This document shows, in pieces, positions 1 through 8,831 of a DNA stretch of 64,000 nt (positions within the stretch are counted from its first letter, which is position 1; each line of letters opens with the position of its first letter). The notes under the pieces are model-generated. The model saw nothing but the letters and a program-made list of their open reading frames with translations. It ran no database searches and had not been told where the DNA came from. The position numbers and the translations under genes were made by a program. The stretch covers positions 1,076,501 to 1,140,500 of the forward strand of contig CP077096.1 in assembly GCA_014268975.2 (NCBI GenBank). The letters run 5' to 3'. Source of the DNA: Pseudomonas wayambapalatensis. GTDB lineage: Bacteria; Pseudomonadota; Gammaproteobacteria; Pseudomonadales; Pseudomonadaceae.

Positions 1-1
1 C

Positions 2-1120
2 ACCGACGGTACCGGCCCTGTGTGGAAGGGCACCCTGTTCCCGTTCCTGTTCATCACCATCGCCTGCGGCGCAGTGTCCGGCTTCCATGCCCTGATCAGC
101 TCGGGCACCACGCCCAAGCTGCTGGACAATGAAACCAACGCCCGCTACATCGGCTACGGCGGCATGCTGATGGAGTCGTTCGTCGCCATCATGGCCATGG
201 TCGCCGCCTCGGTCATCGAGCCGGGCGTGTACTTCGCCATGAACAGCCCGGCCGCAGTGGTCGGTGCCGACGTCGTGTCGGTGGCGCAGACCGTCAGCAG
301 TTGGGGCTTCACCATCACCCCCGAGCAGCTCGAGGCCACCGCCCGTGACATCGGCGAGCACACCATCCTGGCGCGTGCCGGTGGTGCACCGACGCTGGCG
401 GTGGGGATCGCGCAGATCCTCCACCAGGTATTGCCGGGTGAGAACACCATGGCCTTCTGGTACCACTTCGCGATCCTGTTCGAGGCGCTGTTCATCCTGA
501 CTGCCGTGGATGCCGGTACCCGTGCCGGGCGCTTCATGCTGCAGGACCTGCTGGGCAGCTTCGTGCCAGCGCTCAAGCGCACCGAGTCGTGGACCGCCAA
601 CCTGATCGGCACCGCCGGTTGCGTGGCGCTGTGGGGCTACCTGCTGTACCAGGGCGTGATCGACCCGCTGGGCGGTATCAACACCCTGTGGCCGCTGTTC
701 GGTATCTCCAACCAGATGCTGGCCGGTATCGCGCTGATGCTCGGCACCGTGGTATTGATCAAGATGAAGCGCGAGCGCTATATCTGGGTCACCTTGCTGC
801 CAGCGCTGTGGCTGCTGATCTGCACCACCACCGCAGGCCTGATCAAGCTGTTCGACCCGAACCCGGCAGTCGGCTTCCTGGCCCTGGCCAAGAAGTACAG
901 CACCGCGCTGGATGCCGGTCAGGTCCTGGCCCCGGCCAAGGACATCGGCCAGATGCAGCACGTGATCTTCAACGCCTACACCAACGCCGGTCTCACCGTG
1001 CTGTTCCTGGTGGTGGTGTTCAGCGTACTGTTCTTCGCCATCAAGGTCGGTATCGCCGCCTTGGGTCGCAAGGAGCGCAGCGACAAGGAAACCCCATTCC
1101 AGGCCCTGCCTGACGCTTGA
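2..1120 (+). CDS. cstA: Carbon starvation protein CstA, C-terminal part (5' end outside window)
   Basis: The reading frame is open from the first bases, so the 5' end lies outside the window; about 372 C-terminal residues are visible. CstA proteins are multi-pass inner-membrane transporters for peptides or pyruvate. The visible part has several hydrophobic spans and the family-typical stretch [17 protein letters not shown] near its start. An internal GTG at 20 is not taken as the start because the homologous frame continues upstream of it. Thirteen bases after the stop comes the small YbdD-like gene, the usual partner of cstA. The family assignment is firm; the substrate is inferred from the family. 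Confidence 0.93.
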   Translation, partial: TDGTGPVWKGTLFPFLFITIACGAVSGFHALISSGTTPKLLDNETNARYIGYGGMLMESFVAIMAMVAASVIEPGVYFAMNSPAAVVGADVVSVAQTVSSWGFTITPEQLEATARDIGEHTILARAGGAPTLAVGIAQILHQVLPGENTMAFWYHFAILFEALFILTAVDAGTRAGRFMLQDLLGSFVPALKRTESWTANLIGTAGCVALWGYLLYQGVIDPLGGINTLWPLFGISNQMLAGIALMLGTVVLIKMKRERYIWVTLLPALWLLICTTTAGLIKLFDPNPAVGFLALAKKYSTALDAGQVLAPAKDIGQMQHVIFNAYTNAGLTVLFLVVVFSVLFFAIKVGIAALGRKERSDKETPFQALPDA

Positions 1121-1133
1121 GAGGATTGCAGCG

Positions 1134-1331
1134 ATGTTCAACGACCTGGGGCGACTGGGTAAGTATCTGGGGCAGGCTGCCCGACTGATGGTCGGCATGC
1201 CCGATTACGACACCTATGTCGAGCACATGCAGAACAAGCATCCGGACAAGCCGGTGATGAGCTACGAGGACTTCTTCAAGGAGCGCCAGGAAGCCCGTTA
1301 CGGTGGCAAGGCCGGCCCCAAGTGCTGTTGA
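1134..1331 (+). CDS. YbdD/YjiX family small protein (DUF466)
   Basis: This 65-residue protein has the family pattern of an N-terminal helix followed by [14 protein letters not shown] and a C-terminal Cys-Cys. YbdD/YjiX proteins are encoded directly after CstA/BtsT-type transporters in many proteobacteria, and recent work links them to transporter function. Here the gene starts 14 bases after the cstA stop with a GAGGA sequence just upstream, so cotranscription and translational coupling are likely. The biochemical role is inferred from context only. Confidence 0.9.
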   Translation: MFNDLGRLGKYLGQAARLMVGMPDYDTYVEHMQNKHPDKPVMSYEDFFKERQEARYGGKAGPKCC

Positions 1332-1350
1332 GTCTGTAACTTGCTTGAAC

Positions 1351-1382
1351 CTGTGGGAGCCCGCGCAATCGGGCTCCCACAG
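1351..1382. repeat. REP-derived perfect hairpin
   Basis: CTGTGGGAGCCCG, a 6-base loop, then its exact complement. It resembles one arm of the REP palindromes elsewhere in this window, but here the repeat forms its own 13-bp stem. It lies between the YbdD-like gene and the CobW-type gene. It has no proper T-run (TCATTTT follows), so it may act as a weak terminator or mRNA 3' stabiliser. Confidence 0.75.
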
Positions 1383-1411
1383 TCATTTTCGGCTTCAATG
1401 GAGGCAAACGC

Positions 1412-2386
1412 GTGCATACCCCGATTCCCGTCACCGTGCTCACCGGCTTTCTCGGTGCCGGCAAGACCACCCTGCTCAAGCACATGCTCAAGGCCGAGCA
1501 TGGCCTGAAGATCGCCGTGATCGAAAACGAATTCAGCGAGGCGGGCATCGACAGCCAACTGCTGGGCGACGAACCGGTACAGGTGATGACCCTGGCCAAC
1601 GGTTGTGTGTGCTGCAGCATCCATGGCGACCTTACCCGTGCCCTGTACCTGCTGCTCGAACGCCAGGATGCCGGTGAAATCGCCTTCGATCGCCTGGTGA
1701 TCGAGTGCACCGGCCTCGCCGACCCGGCGCCGGTGGCGCAGACCTTCTTCATCGACGAGGAGCTGCGCGAACGCTACATCCTCGACGGCATCATCACCCT
1801 GGTGGACGCCAAGCATGCCGAGTTCCACCTGACCCAGGCCATCGCCCAGGCCCAGGTCGGGTTTGCCGATCGCCTGCTGCTGAGCAAGACCGACCTGGTC
1901 GAGCCTGATGTGGTCGAGGCGCTGCGCGAGCGTTTGGCGCGGATCAATGGCCGCGCACAGATCCGCGTGGTCGAGCATGGTCGTATCGACCTGGCTGAGC
2001 TGCTCGATGTGCGCGGTTTCAACCTCAACCCGGACTTGGGGCTGAGCCCGAGGCCGACCCTGCGTCCGGTGCTCAAGCCCGCGACCCCGGACCGTATCTC
2101 CACCCTTGTGCTACGCACGGAAAAGCCGCTGGACATCGACCGCCTCAGCGACTTCATGAACCAGTTGCTGGAAGACCATGGCAAGCAATTGCTGCGTTAC
2201 AAGGGTGTGTTGAACATCGCCGGGGAGGACCGTCGGCTGGTGTTTCAGGGCGTGCTCAAGCTGTATGGCTTCGACTGGGATGCCGAGTGGAAAGAGGGCG
2301 AGGTGCGCGAAAGCGTGATGGTGTTTATCGGTGATGAGCTGCCGCAAGACCGGATACGCGGGGATTTTGCCGCGTTGGCTGGCTGA
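1412..2386 (+). CDS. yjiA: CobW/COG0523-type zinc-metallochaperone GTPase (YjiA-like)
   Basis: A 324-residue P-loop GTPase with a GTG start. Walker A is GFLGAGKTT at residues 12-20, the metal-binding GCVCC is at 64-68, and an NKxD-like SKTD lies near 157-160. A C-terminal CobW domain follows. The family loads or senses metal ions (Zn, Co) in the cytoplasm with GTP hydrolysis. The GTG at 1412 puts the P-loop at the expected distance from the N terminus; GGAGG lies about ten bases upstream. It sits after cstA/ybdD, as yjiA sits near yjiY/yjiX in E. coli. The metal and client protein cannot be read from the sequence. Confidence 0.9.
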   Translation: MHTPIPVTVLTGFLGAGKTTLLKHMLKAEHGLKIAVIENEFSEAGIDSQLLGDEPVQVMTLANGCVCCSIHGDLTRALYLLLERQDAGEIAFDRLVIECTGLADPAPVAQTFFIDEELRERYILDGIITLVDAKHAEFHLTQAIAQAQVGFADRLLLSKTDLVEPDVVEALRERLARINGRAQIRVVEHGRIDLAELLDVRGFNLNPDLGLSPRPTLRPVLKPATPDRISTLVLRTEKPLDIDRLSDFMNQLLEDHGKQLLRYKGVLNIAGEDRRLVFQGVLKLYGFDWDAEWKEGEVRESVMVFIGDELPQDRIRGDFAALAG

Positions 2387-2406
2387 CAGGTGCGCAAGAC
2401 ATAAGC

Positions 2407-2435
2407 AAAAAGCCCGGCACAAGGCCGGGCTTTTT
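2407..2435. terminator. Bidirectional rho-independent terminator between yjiA and glyA
   Basis: AAAAAGCCCGGC, a short loop, then GCCGGGCTTTTT. The stem is GC-rich with T-runs on both strands, and it sits between two convergent genes. Confidence 0.92.
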
Positions 2436-2454
2436 CACATCAGGCGATTGCCAA

Positions 2455-3708
2455 TCAGTTGCCGTACACCGGCAGCTTCTTGCAGATGGCCTTGACCTTC
2501 TCACGCACGGCGTCGATCACCGCTTCGTTGTTCAGGTCGGCGAGGATGTCGCAGATCCAGCCGGCCAGCTCGCGGCACTCGGCTTCCTTGAAGCCACGGG
2601 TGGTGACGGCTGGGGTACCGAAGCGCAGGCCCGAGGTGACGAACGGCGAACGTGGGTCGTTCGGGACCGAGTTCTTGTTCACGGTGATGAAGGCTTTGCC
2701 CAGCGCGGCGTCAGCGTCCTTGCCCGAGATTTCCTGCTTGATCAGCGACAGCAGGAACAGGTGGTTCTCGGTGCCGCCGGAAACGACGTCGAAACCACGC
2801 TCGATGAACACGCTGGCCATGGCCTGGGCGTTCTTCACTACCTGCTGCTGGTAGGCCTTGAACTCAGGCTGCAGGGCTTCCTTGAAGCAGATCGCCTTGG
2901 CGGCGATGACGTGCTCCAGCGGGCCACCCTGGGCGCCCGGGAAGACCGCGGAGTTCAGCTTCTTCTCGATGTCGGCGTTGGCACGGGCCAGGATCAGGCC
3001 GCCACGTGGACCACGCAGGGTCTTGTGGGTGGTGGTGGTGACCACGTCGGCGAATGGAACCGGGTTCGGGTAGACGCCAGCGGCGACCAGGCCAGCGACG
3101 TGGGCCATGTCGACGAACAGGTAGGCACCGACCTTGTCGGCGATTTCGCGGAAGCGGGCGAAGTCCAGGACCTGCGAGTAGGCGGAGAAGCCGGCGACGA
3201 TCATCTTCGGCTTGTGCTCGACAGCCAGGCGCTCGACTTCGTCGTAGTCGATCAGGCCGTTGCCGTCGATGCCGTACTGAACGGCGTTGTACAGCTTGCC
3301 CGAAGAGCTGACGCTGGCGCCGTGGGTCAGGTGACCGCCGTGGGCCAGGCTCATGCCCAGGATGGTGTCACCGGCCGACAGCAGGGCCAGGTAGACGGCA
3401 GCGTTGGCCTGGGAGCCGGCGTGCGGCTGGACGTTGGCGTAGTCGGCGCCGAACAGTTCCTTGGCGCGGTCGATGGCCAGTTGCTCGACGACGTCGACGT
3501 ACTCGCAACCGCCGTAGTAGCGCTTGCCTGGGTAGCCTTCTGCGTACTTGTTGGTCAGAACCGAGCCCTGGGCCTCCATGACCGCTGGGCTGGTGTAGTT
3601 TTCCGAAGCGATCAGCTCGATATGCTCTTCCTGGCGCAGGGCTTCTTGCTGCATGGCTTCGAAGAGCTCGGCGTCGTACTTGGCAATGGTCAAATCACGG
3701 CTGAACAT
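2455..3708 (-). CDS. glyA: Serine hydroxymethyltransferase
   Basis: A 417-residue PLP enzyme that interconverts serine and glycine with transfer of a one-carbon unit to tetrahydrofolate, in the cytosol. The PLP-binding lysine is seen in [14 protein letters not shown] (Lys about 229), and [10 protein letters not shown] is near the N terminus. The ATG at 3708 is chosen over a TTG four codons upstream because GAGGA precedes it by five bases and the protein then begins [16 protein letters not shown], as in other Pseudomonas GlyA. Length matches the family. It is divergent from no gene and convergent with yjiA. Confidence 0.97.
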   Translation of the reverse strand: MFSRDLTIAKYDAELFEAMQQEALRQEEHIELIASENYTSPAVMEAQGSVLTNKYAEGYPGKRYYGGCEYVDVVEQLAIDRAKELFGADYANVQPHAGSQANAAVYLALLSAGDTILGMSLAHGGHLTHGASVSSSGKLYNAVQYGIDGNGLIDYDEVERLAVEHKPKMIVAGFSAYSQVLDFARFREIADKVGAYLFVDMAHVAGLVAAGVYPNPVPFADVVTTTTHKTLRGPRGGLILARANADIEKKLNSAVFPGAQGGPLEHVIAAKAICFKEALQPEFKAYQQQVVKNAQAMASVFIERGFDVVSGGTENHLFLLSLIKQEISGKDADAALGKAFITVNKNSVPNDPRSPFVTSGLRFGTPAVTTRGFKEAECRELAGWICDILADLNNEAVIDAVREKVKAICKKLPVYGN

Positions 3709-4071
3709 GGCGGTCCTCAAGGATCGGGGCTGAATTGGGATGGCATTCTAACCGATTGGGTCGGGCCTGGCATATGAAGTGGCATCAAGTCGCGGACCAG
3801 TGGGCTTCATGTTGCAGACCGCGCGGGGACTGGGCTGAGACGGGGCGCTAGTTGACTCCGAAGTCCGTTTTTTCGATGCCTGGTGGAGGCTGGATTGGTG
3901 TCCAGCTTCTTCGGGCAGTCCACCCTGTAGGAGCGGGCTTGCCCGCGAAAAAGACACCGCGCTGCCCGGCACGGGCTACGCCCGTGTTCGCCGGAAAAGC
4001 CCGCTCCTACAGGGATTGGGGCTGGCCTTTGGATTTTGAACAGAGCAGGGATCGCGCAGGGTCGTTATTTC
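3709..4071. other. Gene-free stretch between glyA and morA
   Basis: It contains the glyA leader region and a REP pair. Several short open frames here have no ribosome-binding site or recognisable product. The REP pair lies at the 3' end of morA, which is transcribed towards it. Confidence 0.6.
3925..4012. repeat. Paired REP palindromes (REPIN-like)
   Basis: CTGTAGGAGCGGGCTTGCCC at 3925 is matched by its inverted copy ending CCCGCTCCTACAG at 4012, about 50 bases apart. The core GGAGCGGGCTTGCCCGCGAA is the same palindrome found at many sites in this window and is typical of P. putida-group intergenic REPs. Confidence 0.9.
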
Positions 4072-7000
4072 TTACTGGAACATGAACAAGGTTTCGTTGC
4101 TGAACTGCGCCTCGAACTGGTTGGCCGGCATCGGCCGGCCGAACAGGTAGCCCTGGACTTCGTCGCAGCCGTGCTCACGCAGGAACTCCAGCTGTTCATG
4201 CGTCTCCACGCCTTCGGCGATCACCGCCAGGTTGAGGCTGTGGGCCATGGCGATGATTGCCCGCGCGATCTGCGCATCCTGCTCGCCTTCGGGCAGGCCG
4301 TCGACGAAGGTGCGGTCGATCTTCAGCACGTCGATGGGGAACTGCTTGAGGTAGTTGAGCGACGAATAGCCCGTGCCGAAGTCGTCCACCGCTATGCTCA
4401 GGCCCAGGTTCTTCAGGCTGTCGAGGATCTGCATGGCCTCGTTGACCTCGCGCATCAGGATACTTTCGGTCAGCTCCAGCTCCAGGCACGCCGGCGGCAG
4501 GCCGGTTTCTTCGAGAATGGTCGCGATCCGCGTCCCCAGCTGGCCGTCGGAGAACTGCCGCGCCGAGATGTTCACCGACACCTTGGGCACCCGCACCTTG
4601 GCCTTGTGCCAGGCCTTGAGCTGGCGACTGGCCTCGCGCAACACCCAGTCGCCGACGTCGACCACCAGGCCCAGTTCCTCGATCACCGGGATGAAGTCGC
4701 CCGGCGGCACCAGGCCGCGACGTGGATGGCGCCAGCGCAGCAGCGCTTCGGCGCCGGTCAGGCGCTTGCCGTCGCCGCTGAACTGCGGCTGGTAGTAAAG
4801 CATGAACTCGTTCTGCTCCAAGGCGTGGCGCAGATCGCTTTCCAGCTCCAGGCGCTCCAGGGCACTGGCGTTCATGTCGGCCTGGTAGAACTGGAAGTTG
4901 TTCTTGCCGCGCTCCTTGGCGTGGTACATCGCCGTGTCGGCGTTCTTCATCAGTTGGCTCAGCTCGTTGCCGTCCTGCGGGCTGAGGGCGATGCCGATAC
5001 TGGCGGTGACGAAGAACTCGCGATTCTCCAGCACGAATGGCCGCACCAGGCTGGCGAGGATGTTCTCGGCCACATGAATGGCGCGGTTCAGCGCCATTTC
5101 GCGGCTGGTACGCGACTGCAGCAGCAGGGTGAACTCGTCGCCGCCCATGCGCGCCACGGTGTCGTCTTCATCGACACAGGCCAGCAGGCGCTCGGCCATG
5201 TCCTTGAGCATGCGATCGCCTGCGGCGTGGCCGAGGGAGTCGTTGATCGGCTTGAAACGGTCGAGGTCGAGGAACATCAGCACCACCCACGACTTGTGCC
5301 GCTCGGCCTGCTGCAATGCCGTGTGCAGGCGGTCCTGGAACAGCGTGCGGTTGGGCAGGTGGGTGAGGGCGTCGTAGTACGCCAGGCGGTGGATGCGCTG
5401 CTCGCTGGCCTTGCGCTCGCTGATGTCGGTGAAGAAACACACATAGCTGGCCAGGTCGCGCTCATCGTCGAGCACCGCGGTGATGCCGACCCAGGCCGGA
5501 TAGTGCTCGCCGCTGCGGCGCTTGAGCCACACTTCGCCTTCCCAGGTGCCGCGCTGGTTCAGTTGCTTGAGCACATAGCCCAGGTGCGCGTCCTGCTGGC
5601 CTTCGACGGTGAGCATGTTCGGGCGCTGGTCGAGTACTTCATCGGGCGCATAGCCGCTGACCCGGCTGAAGGCTTCGTTGACCTGGACGATATAGCCGGC
5701 CGGGTCGGTGATCAGGATCGCCGAGGTCGAGTGCTCGAATACCGTTGCCGCCATGCGCAGGTCTTTCTCGGCGCGTCGCTGCTGGCTGATGTCGCGCCCC
5801 ACCCCAAGCACGCCTTCGAAGCGTTCGTGATCGTCCCACACCAGCACCAGGCGCAGCTCGATGGGGATCTTGCGACCGTCGGCACGCAGGCAGTCGAACA
5901 GGAATACCTGGGTGGGCAGTTGACTGCGCAACTGGCGCAGTTGCTCGCGGTCGTCCAGCGCCTTGCTGACCCGCTCCATGAGGCTCTGCATGCCGCTGAG
6001 CTGGGAGGGGTTGGCGATGATCGATGGCCAGCCGTTGTCGAAGATGTAGTCCACCGGATAGCCCAGCACCGTCTGCACCGAGGGGCTGATGTAGTTGAGC
6101 TGCAACTGGTTGTCGGTGGAGAAGATCACGTCGCTGATGCTTTCGGCGAGCATCCGGTAGCGCTGCTCGCTGTCACGCAGCGACTGGCTGGCCTCGATCT
6201 GCACCGTGACGTCCTTGCCCACGCCGATGATCCGCGTGACCTGGCCTTCGCCATCGCGGGCCAGGACCTGCTCGCGGATGTCGTAGCAGCGCCAGCCGCC
6301 GTCGCGGTGGCGGAAGCGCAGTTGGCAGTGCAGCGACTGGCTGTGACCGCTGTCGCGCTGTTGCTGGCGCAGGCTGCGGTAGTGCTCGGCATCCTCGGGG
6401 TGCAGCAGCAGCTCCCAGAAGTGATCGCCCATCTGCGCAAGCTCCGAGCGGTCGTAGCCCAGGGTTTGCCCCAGATGGCGGTTGCTGAAGATCATGCGCC
6501 GGTTGTGCACGTCCTGAACGTAGAGCTGGTCGGGTACGGTACGCACGACGTCCGACCAGAAGCTTTCACGTTCGAGCAGCGACAGTTCGACCTGCTTGCG
6601 GCTGGTGATGTCGCTGATGCTGAGGATCACGGCCTGATAGTCGCGCCGCTGCTGGGGCAGGCGGGCCATCAGCCACAGGTGCAGCTCGCCACCCAGTGGC
6701 GAGGGCAGGCGTACTTCCAACTCGAACTGCGCGCGCTGTTCGATCAGGGCGTCGAGCAACTGCATGCCGATACTCTCGCGGCCGTCGCCGCTGCCCTCGA
6801 TCAACCGCTGCCAGGCGCCCTCGTTGCAGGTCACGTTGAGCAACTGGCGTGCAACTTCGTTGATCTCGGTGATCTTCAGTTCCTGCAGCAGGTTGCGGCG
6901 CAGGCTCGGCTCCAGTGCCAGGCTCTGCTTGAGCGCGGCGAGGTTGCGCAGGTGGTAGCGATCGAGCTGGCCGGGCAGGCTCGACAGGTCGAGTACGCAC

Positions 7001-7893
7001 AGGGCCACGCCGGTGCTCTCGAAGATATCCTGATAGCGCCGGCGGTCTTCCTGCAGGGCCTGCTGGCGGCGGCGCATGTTGATCAGCGCCAGGCCCGGCA
7101 GCAGGGCGCAGAACAGCACCAGCAGGCTCTTGCCCAGCAGGGCCGGCAACAGTTTATCGCGGGCCGAGGCCGGGTCGTGCAGGCCGCGGACCTGCCAGGT
7201 ACTGTTGTCGATGAAGGCCAGCAGCACGCTGTGCAGCGCCGATGGGTTGGCGTGGGCGACACCGCTGCGCTCGATGACTGCGCCGTCACGGCTGTTTTCC
7301 AGCAGCCAGAGCGGGTGGATATGTGTGTTGAGCTTGCTGGTCAGCTCCTGGTAGTAGTCGGCGGACAGGCGCAGCAGCCAGTAGCCGCGATCTTGTTCGG
7401 TGGGCTGGCGCAGCAGCAGGTAGACCAGCTGGTTGTCGCTCGAATTACCATAGAAGTAGGCGTTACCCTGGTTCAGACGTACCAGGCCGTCGATCGTTTG
7501 GCGGTCGGGGCTGTCGCGCAGGCTGTCGCCGCGGATTTGCCCGTTGCTGTCCAGCCAGGCCAGGCCACGCAAGGCCGGCAAGCGTCCCCTGAGTGTCTGC
7601 AGCAGCGCCGGCAGGGCCGCAGGCGACGGCGGCTTGACGTAGGGCTGCAGCAGATTCATGGCCTGCTGCGCCTTGAGCGCCATGTTCAGGGTCAGGTGGT
7701 GGGCCAGTTCCGCACTCGTCGCCACGCTTTGCTGGCGCAGGTCGGCCTGTGTGTGGCGGAACTGCGAGAACAGTTGCCAGAACAACAGCCCCAGCAGGAC
7801 CAGGGCCAGCAGGGCAAGCGCACCCTTGAGCGAGCCTCGCAACGAAGCAGGCGGCGCAGGACGCTGGATGGGCGGTCGGGTGAAGTTGGTCAA
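4072..7893 (-). CDS. morA: Membrane-bound PAS-GGDEF-EAL c-di-GMP enzyme MorA
   Basis: A 1273-residue protein. There is a membrane span at about 24-42, a periplasmic region, and a second span at about 252-272. PAS-type segments start near 287, 446, 574 and 714. The GGDEF domain has an intact GGDEF at about 914, but no RxxD inhibitory site directly before it. The EAL domain has GAEALLRW near 1047 plus ELTES, DDFGTGYSS, KIDRTFVDG and AEGVET, so it looks catalytically complete. Such proteins make and/or degrade cyclic di-GMP. The position next to glyA matches MorA of P. putida and P. aeruginosa, which controls flagellar development and biofilm. The TTG start at 7893 has AGGA seven bases upstream. 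Confidence 0.9.
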   Translation of the reverse strand: MTNFTRPPIQRPAPPASLRGSLKGALALLALVLLGLLFWQLFSQFRHTQADLRQQSVATSAELAHHLTLNMALKAQQAMNLLQPYVKPPSPAALPALLQTLRGRLPALRGLAWLDSNGQIRGDSLRDSPDRQTIDGLVRLNQGNAYFYGNSSDNQLVYLLLRQPTEQDRGYWLLRLSADYYQELTSKLNTHIHPLWLLENSRDGAVIERSGVAHANPSALHSVLLAFIDNSTWQVRGLHDPASARDKLLPALLGKSLLVLFCALLPGLALINMRRRQQALQEDRRRYQDIFESTGVALCVLDLSSLPGQLDRYHLRNLAALKQSLALEPSLRRNLLQELKITEINEVARQLLNVTCNEGAWQRLIEGSGDGRESIGMQLLDALIEQRAQFELEVRLPSPLGGELHLWLMARLPQQRRDYQAVILSISDITSRKQVELSLLERESFWSDVVRTVPDQLYVQDVHNRRMIFSNRHLGQTLGYDRSELAQMGDHFWELLLHPEDAEHYRSLRQQQRDSGHSQSLHCQLRFRHRDGGWRCYDIREQVLARDGEGQVTRIIGVGKDVTVQIEASQSLRDSEQRYRMLAESISDVIFSTDNQLQLNYISPSVQTVLGYPVDYIFDNGWPSIIANPSQLSGMQSLMERVSKALDDREQLRQLRSQLPTQVFLFDCLRADGRKIPIELRLVLVWDDHERFEGVLGVGRDISQQRRAEKDLRMAATVFEHSTSAILITDPAGYIVQVNEAFSRVSGYAPDEVLDQRPNMLTVEGQQDAHLGYVLKQLNQRGTWEGEVWLKRRSGEHYPAWVGITAVLDDERDLASYVCFFTDISERKASEQRIHRLAYYDALTHLPNRTLFQDRLHTALQQAERHKSWVVLMFLDLDRFKPINDSLGHAAGDRMLKDMAERLLACVDEDDTVARMGGDEFTLLLQSRTSREMALNRAIHVAENILASLVRPFVLENREFFVTASIGIALSPQDGNELSQLMKNADTAMYHAKERGKNNFQFYQADMNASALERLELESDLRHALEQNEFMLYYQPQFSGDGKRLTGAEALLRWRHPRRGLVPPGDFIPVIEELGLVVDVGDWVLREASRQLKAWHKAKVRVPKVSVNISARQFSDGQLGTRIATILEETGLPPACLELELTESILMREVNEAMQILDSLKNLGLSIAVDDFGTGYSSLNYLKQFPIDVLKIDRTFVDGLPEGEQDAQIARAIIAMAHSLNLAVIAEGVETHEQLEFLREHGCDEVQGYLFGRPMPANQFEAQFSNETLFMFQ

Positions 7894-7987
7894 GCGTTGG
7901 TCCTGCGATTGGGCTGGCGAAGGCAGGGGGGATCATGCACGCGGCATGCCGCCGTGGCGCACTATAAGGCCGGACATACGAAAGCGG

Positions 7988-8133
7988 CTAGGCTCTGTCT
8001 GATATGTATCTGCACTCCCCCATACTGCGTTGAAACGTGGCTCGGAATGCTCATGTACTCCAGTACACTGCGCTTCCTCCCCCCGTTTCGCCTTGTCTGG
8101 CCTTCGCGCAGACACATTTCAGACGGACCCTAG
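7988..8133. mobile_element. MITE-like element, 146 bp
   Basis: The ends are imperfect inverted repeats: left CTAGGCTCTGTCTGATATGT, right end read inwards CTAGGGTCCGTCTGAAATGT. The match extends to 26 bases with 22 identities. Both ends begin with CTAG, which could be part of the repeat or a 4-bp target duplication. There is no transposase inside. IS5-family elements favour CTAG-like targets, so mobilisation by an IS5-type transposase is an inference. It lies in the gap upstream of morA and of the gene at 8264. Confidence 0.6.
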
Positions 8134-8263
8134 CATGCCTCGGATTATGGCAAAGTGCCAGCCGATATGTCTCGTCCCGGCGCCGGCCGGGTGTTCGGCA
8201 AGCCCCTGCAACCTGTGCGAGAATGCCGGCCGTTTCATAGTCAACGCATCGGAGAAGCACGGT

Positions 8264-8668
8264 TTGGTTACCCACTATTCCACCAATGGCCTCGATTCCG
8301 CCTGTGGGCGCAGCAGTCAGACTTTGGTCAGCACTGCCGTGGCCGACGACGTATCCTGCAAGTCCTGCCAGCGCTCGTTCGCCAAGCCCGACGCTGCGGC
8401 TGCCCAGCGCAAGACGCCGTCGCTGGCCGAGCTGCGCAAGTCGGCCAAGGCTGCGCTCGAGCCGGCCGAAGTCGCGGTTGTTGCCGCCGAGGTGAAACCT
8501 GCAGCGAAGGTTGTGAGCAAACCGGCGAGCAAGCCGGCCGGCAAGACCGTCGAGACCCCGGTCCGCACCGGCGGTTTCAGCGTCAAGGCCGCCTGGGCCG
8601 CGCGCCTGGCCGAAGAAAGCGGGCGGTCGCGCCTGCCGCGCGGCAAGGGCAAGCAGCGTCACGTCTGA
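8264..8668 (+). CDS. Small conserved basic protein of unknown function
   Basis: A 134-residue protein from a TTG start with GGAG nine bases upstream. The open frame extends further upstream, but that part runs through the MITE-like element and is unlikely to be coding. The N-terminal part has three cysteines (DSACGRSSQ then VSCKSCQ), suggesting a small metal-binding knuckle. The middle is Ala/Lys/Pro-rich and low-complexity, and the C terminus is basic (SRLPRGKGKQRHV). A similar hypothetical gene sits between morA and ettA in P. putida, as far as I recall. Function unknown; nucleic-acid binding is conceivable from the charge. Confidence 0.7.
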   Translation: MVTHYSTNGLDSACGRSSQTLVSTAVADDVSCKSCQRSFAKPDAAAAQRKTPSLAELRKSAKAALEPAEVAVVAAEVKPAAKVVSKPASKPAGKTVETPVRTGGFSVKAAWAARLAEESGRSRLPRGKGKQRHV

Positions 8669-8831
8669 TCGCTCGCGCAATGCCGACGTGCAGATCCTGC
8701 ACATGGCAGCCATTCACCAAGACTTGGCGTAGAATGGCCAGCTTTGTTCAACGACACCTCGAATACAGATCGCCCTGACCCGTTCAGGGCGATCGTCGAT
8801 GTCTTTACCTATCCATATAGAGGGCTTGGTT

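Noticed and set aside
3748..3972. Short frame on the minus strand between glyA and morA
   Set aside because: It covers a REP arm, has no ribosome-binding site and no recognisable product.
4036..8133. A 1365-codon open frame on the plus strand opposite morA
   Set aside because: It is antisense to a complete, motif-rich MorA. Long antisense frames are common opposite high-GC genes, and the translation (very rich in Ala, Gln, Val, Leu, His) resembles no protein family.
8030..8263. N-terminal extension of the small protein at 8264
   Set aside because: It reads through the MITE-like element; a TTG with a good ribosome-binding site at 8264 explains the gene better.
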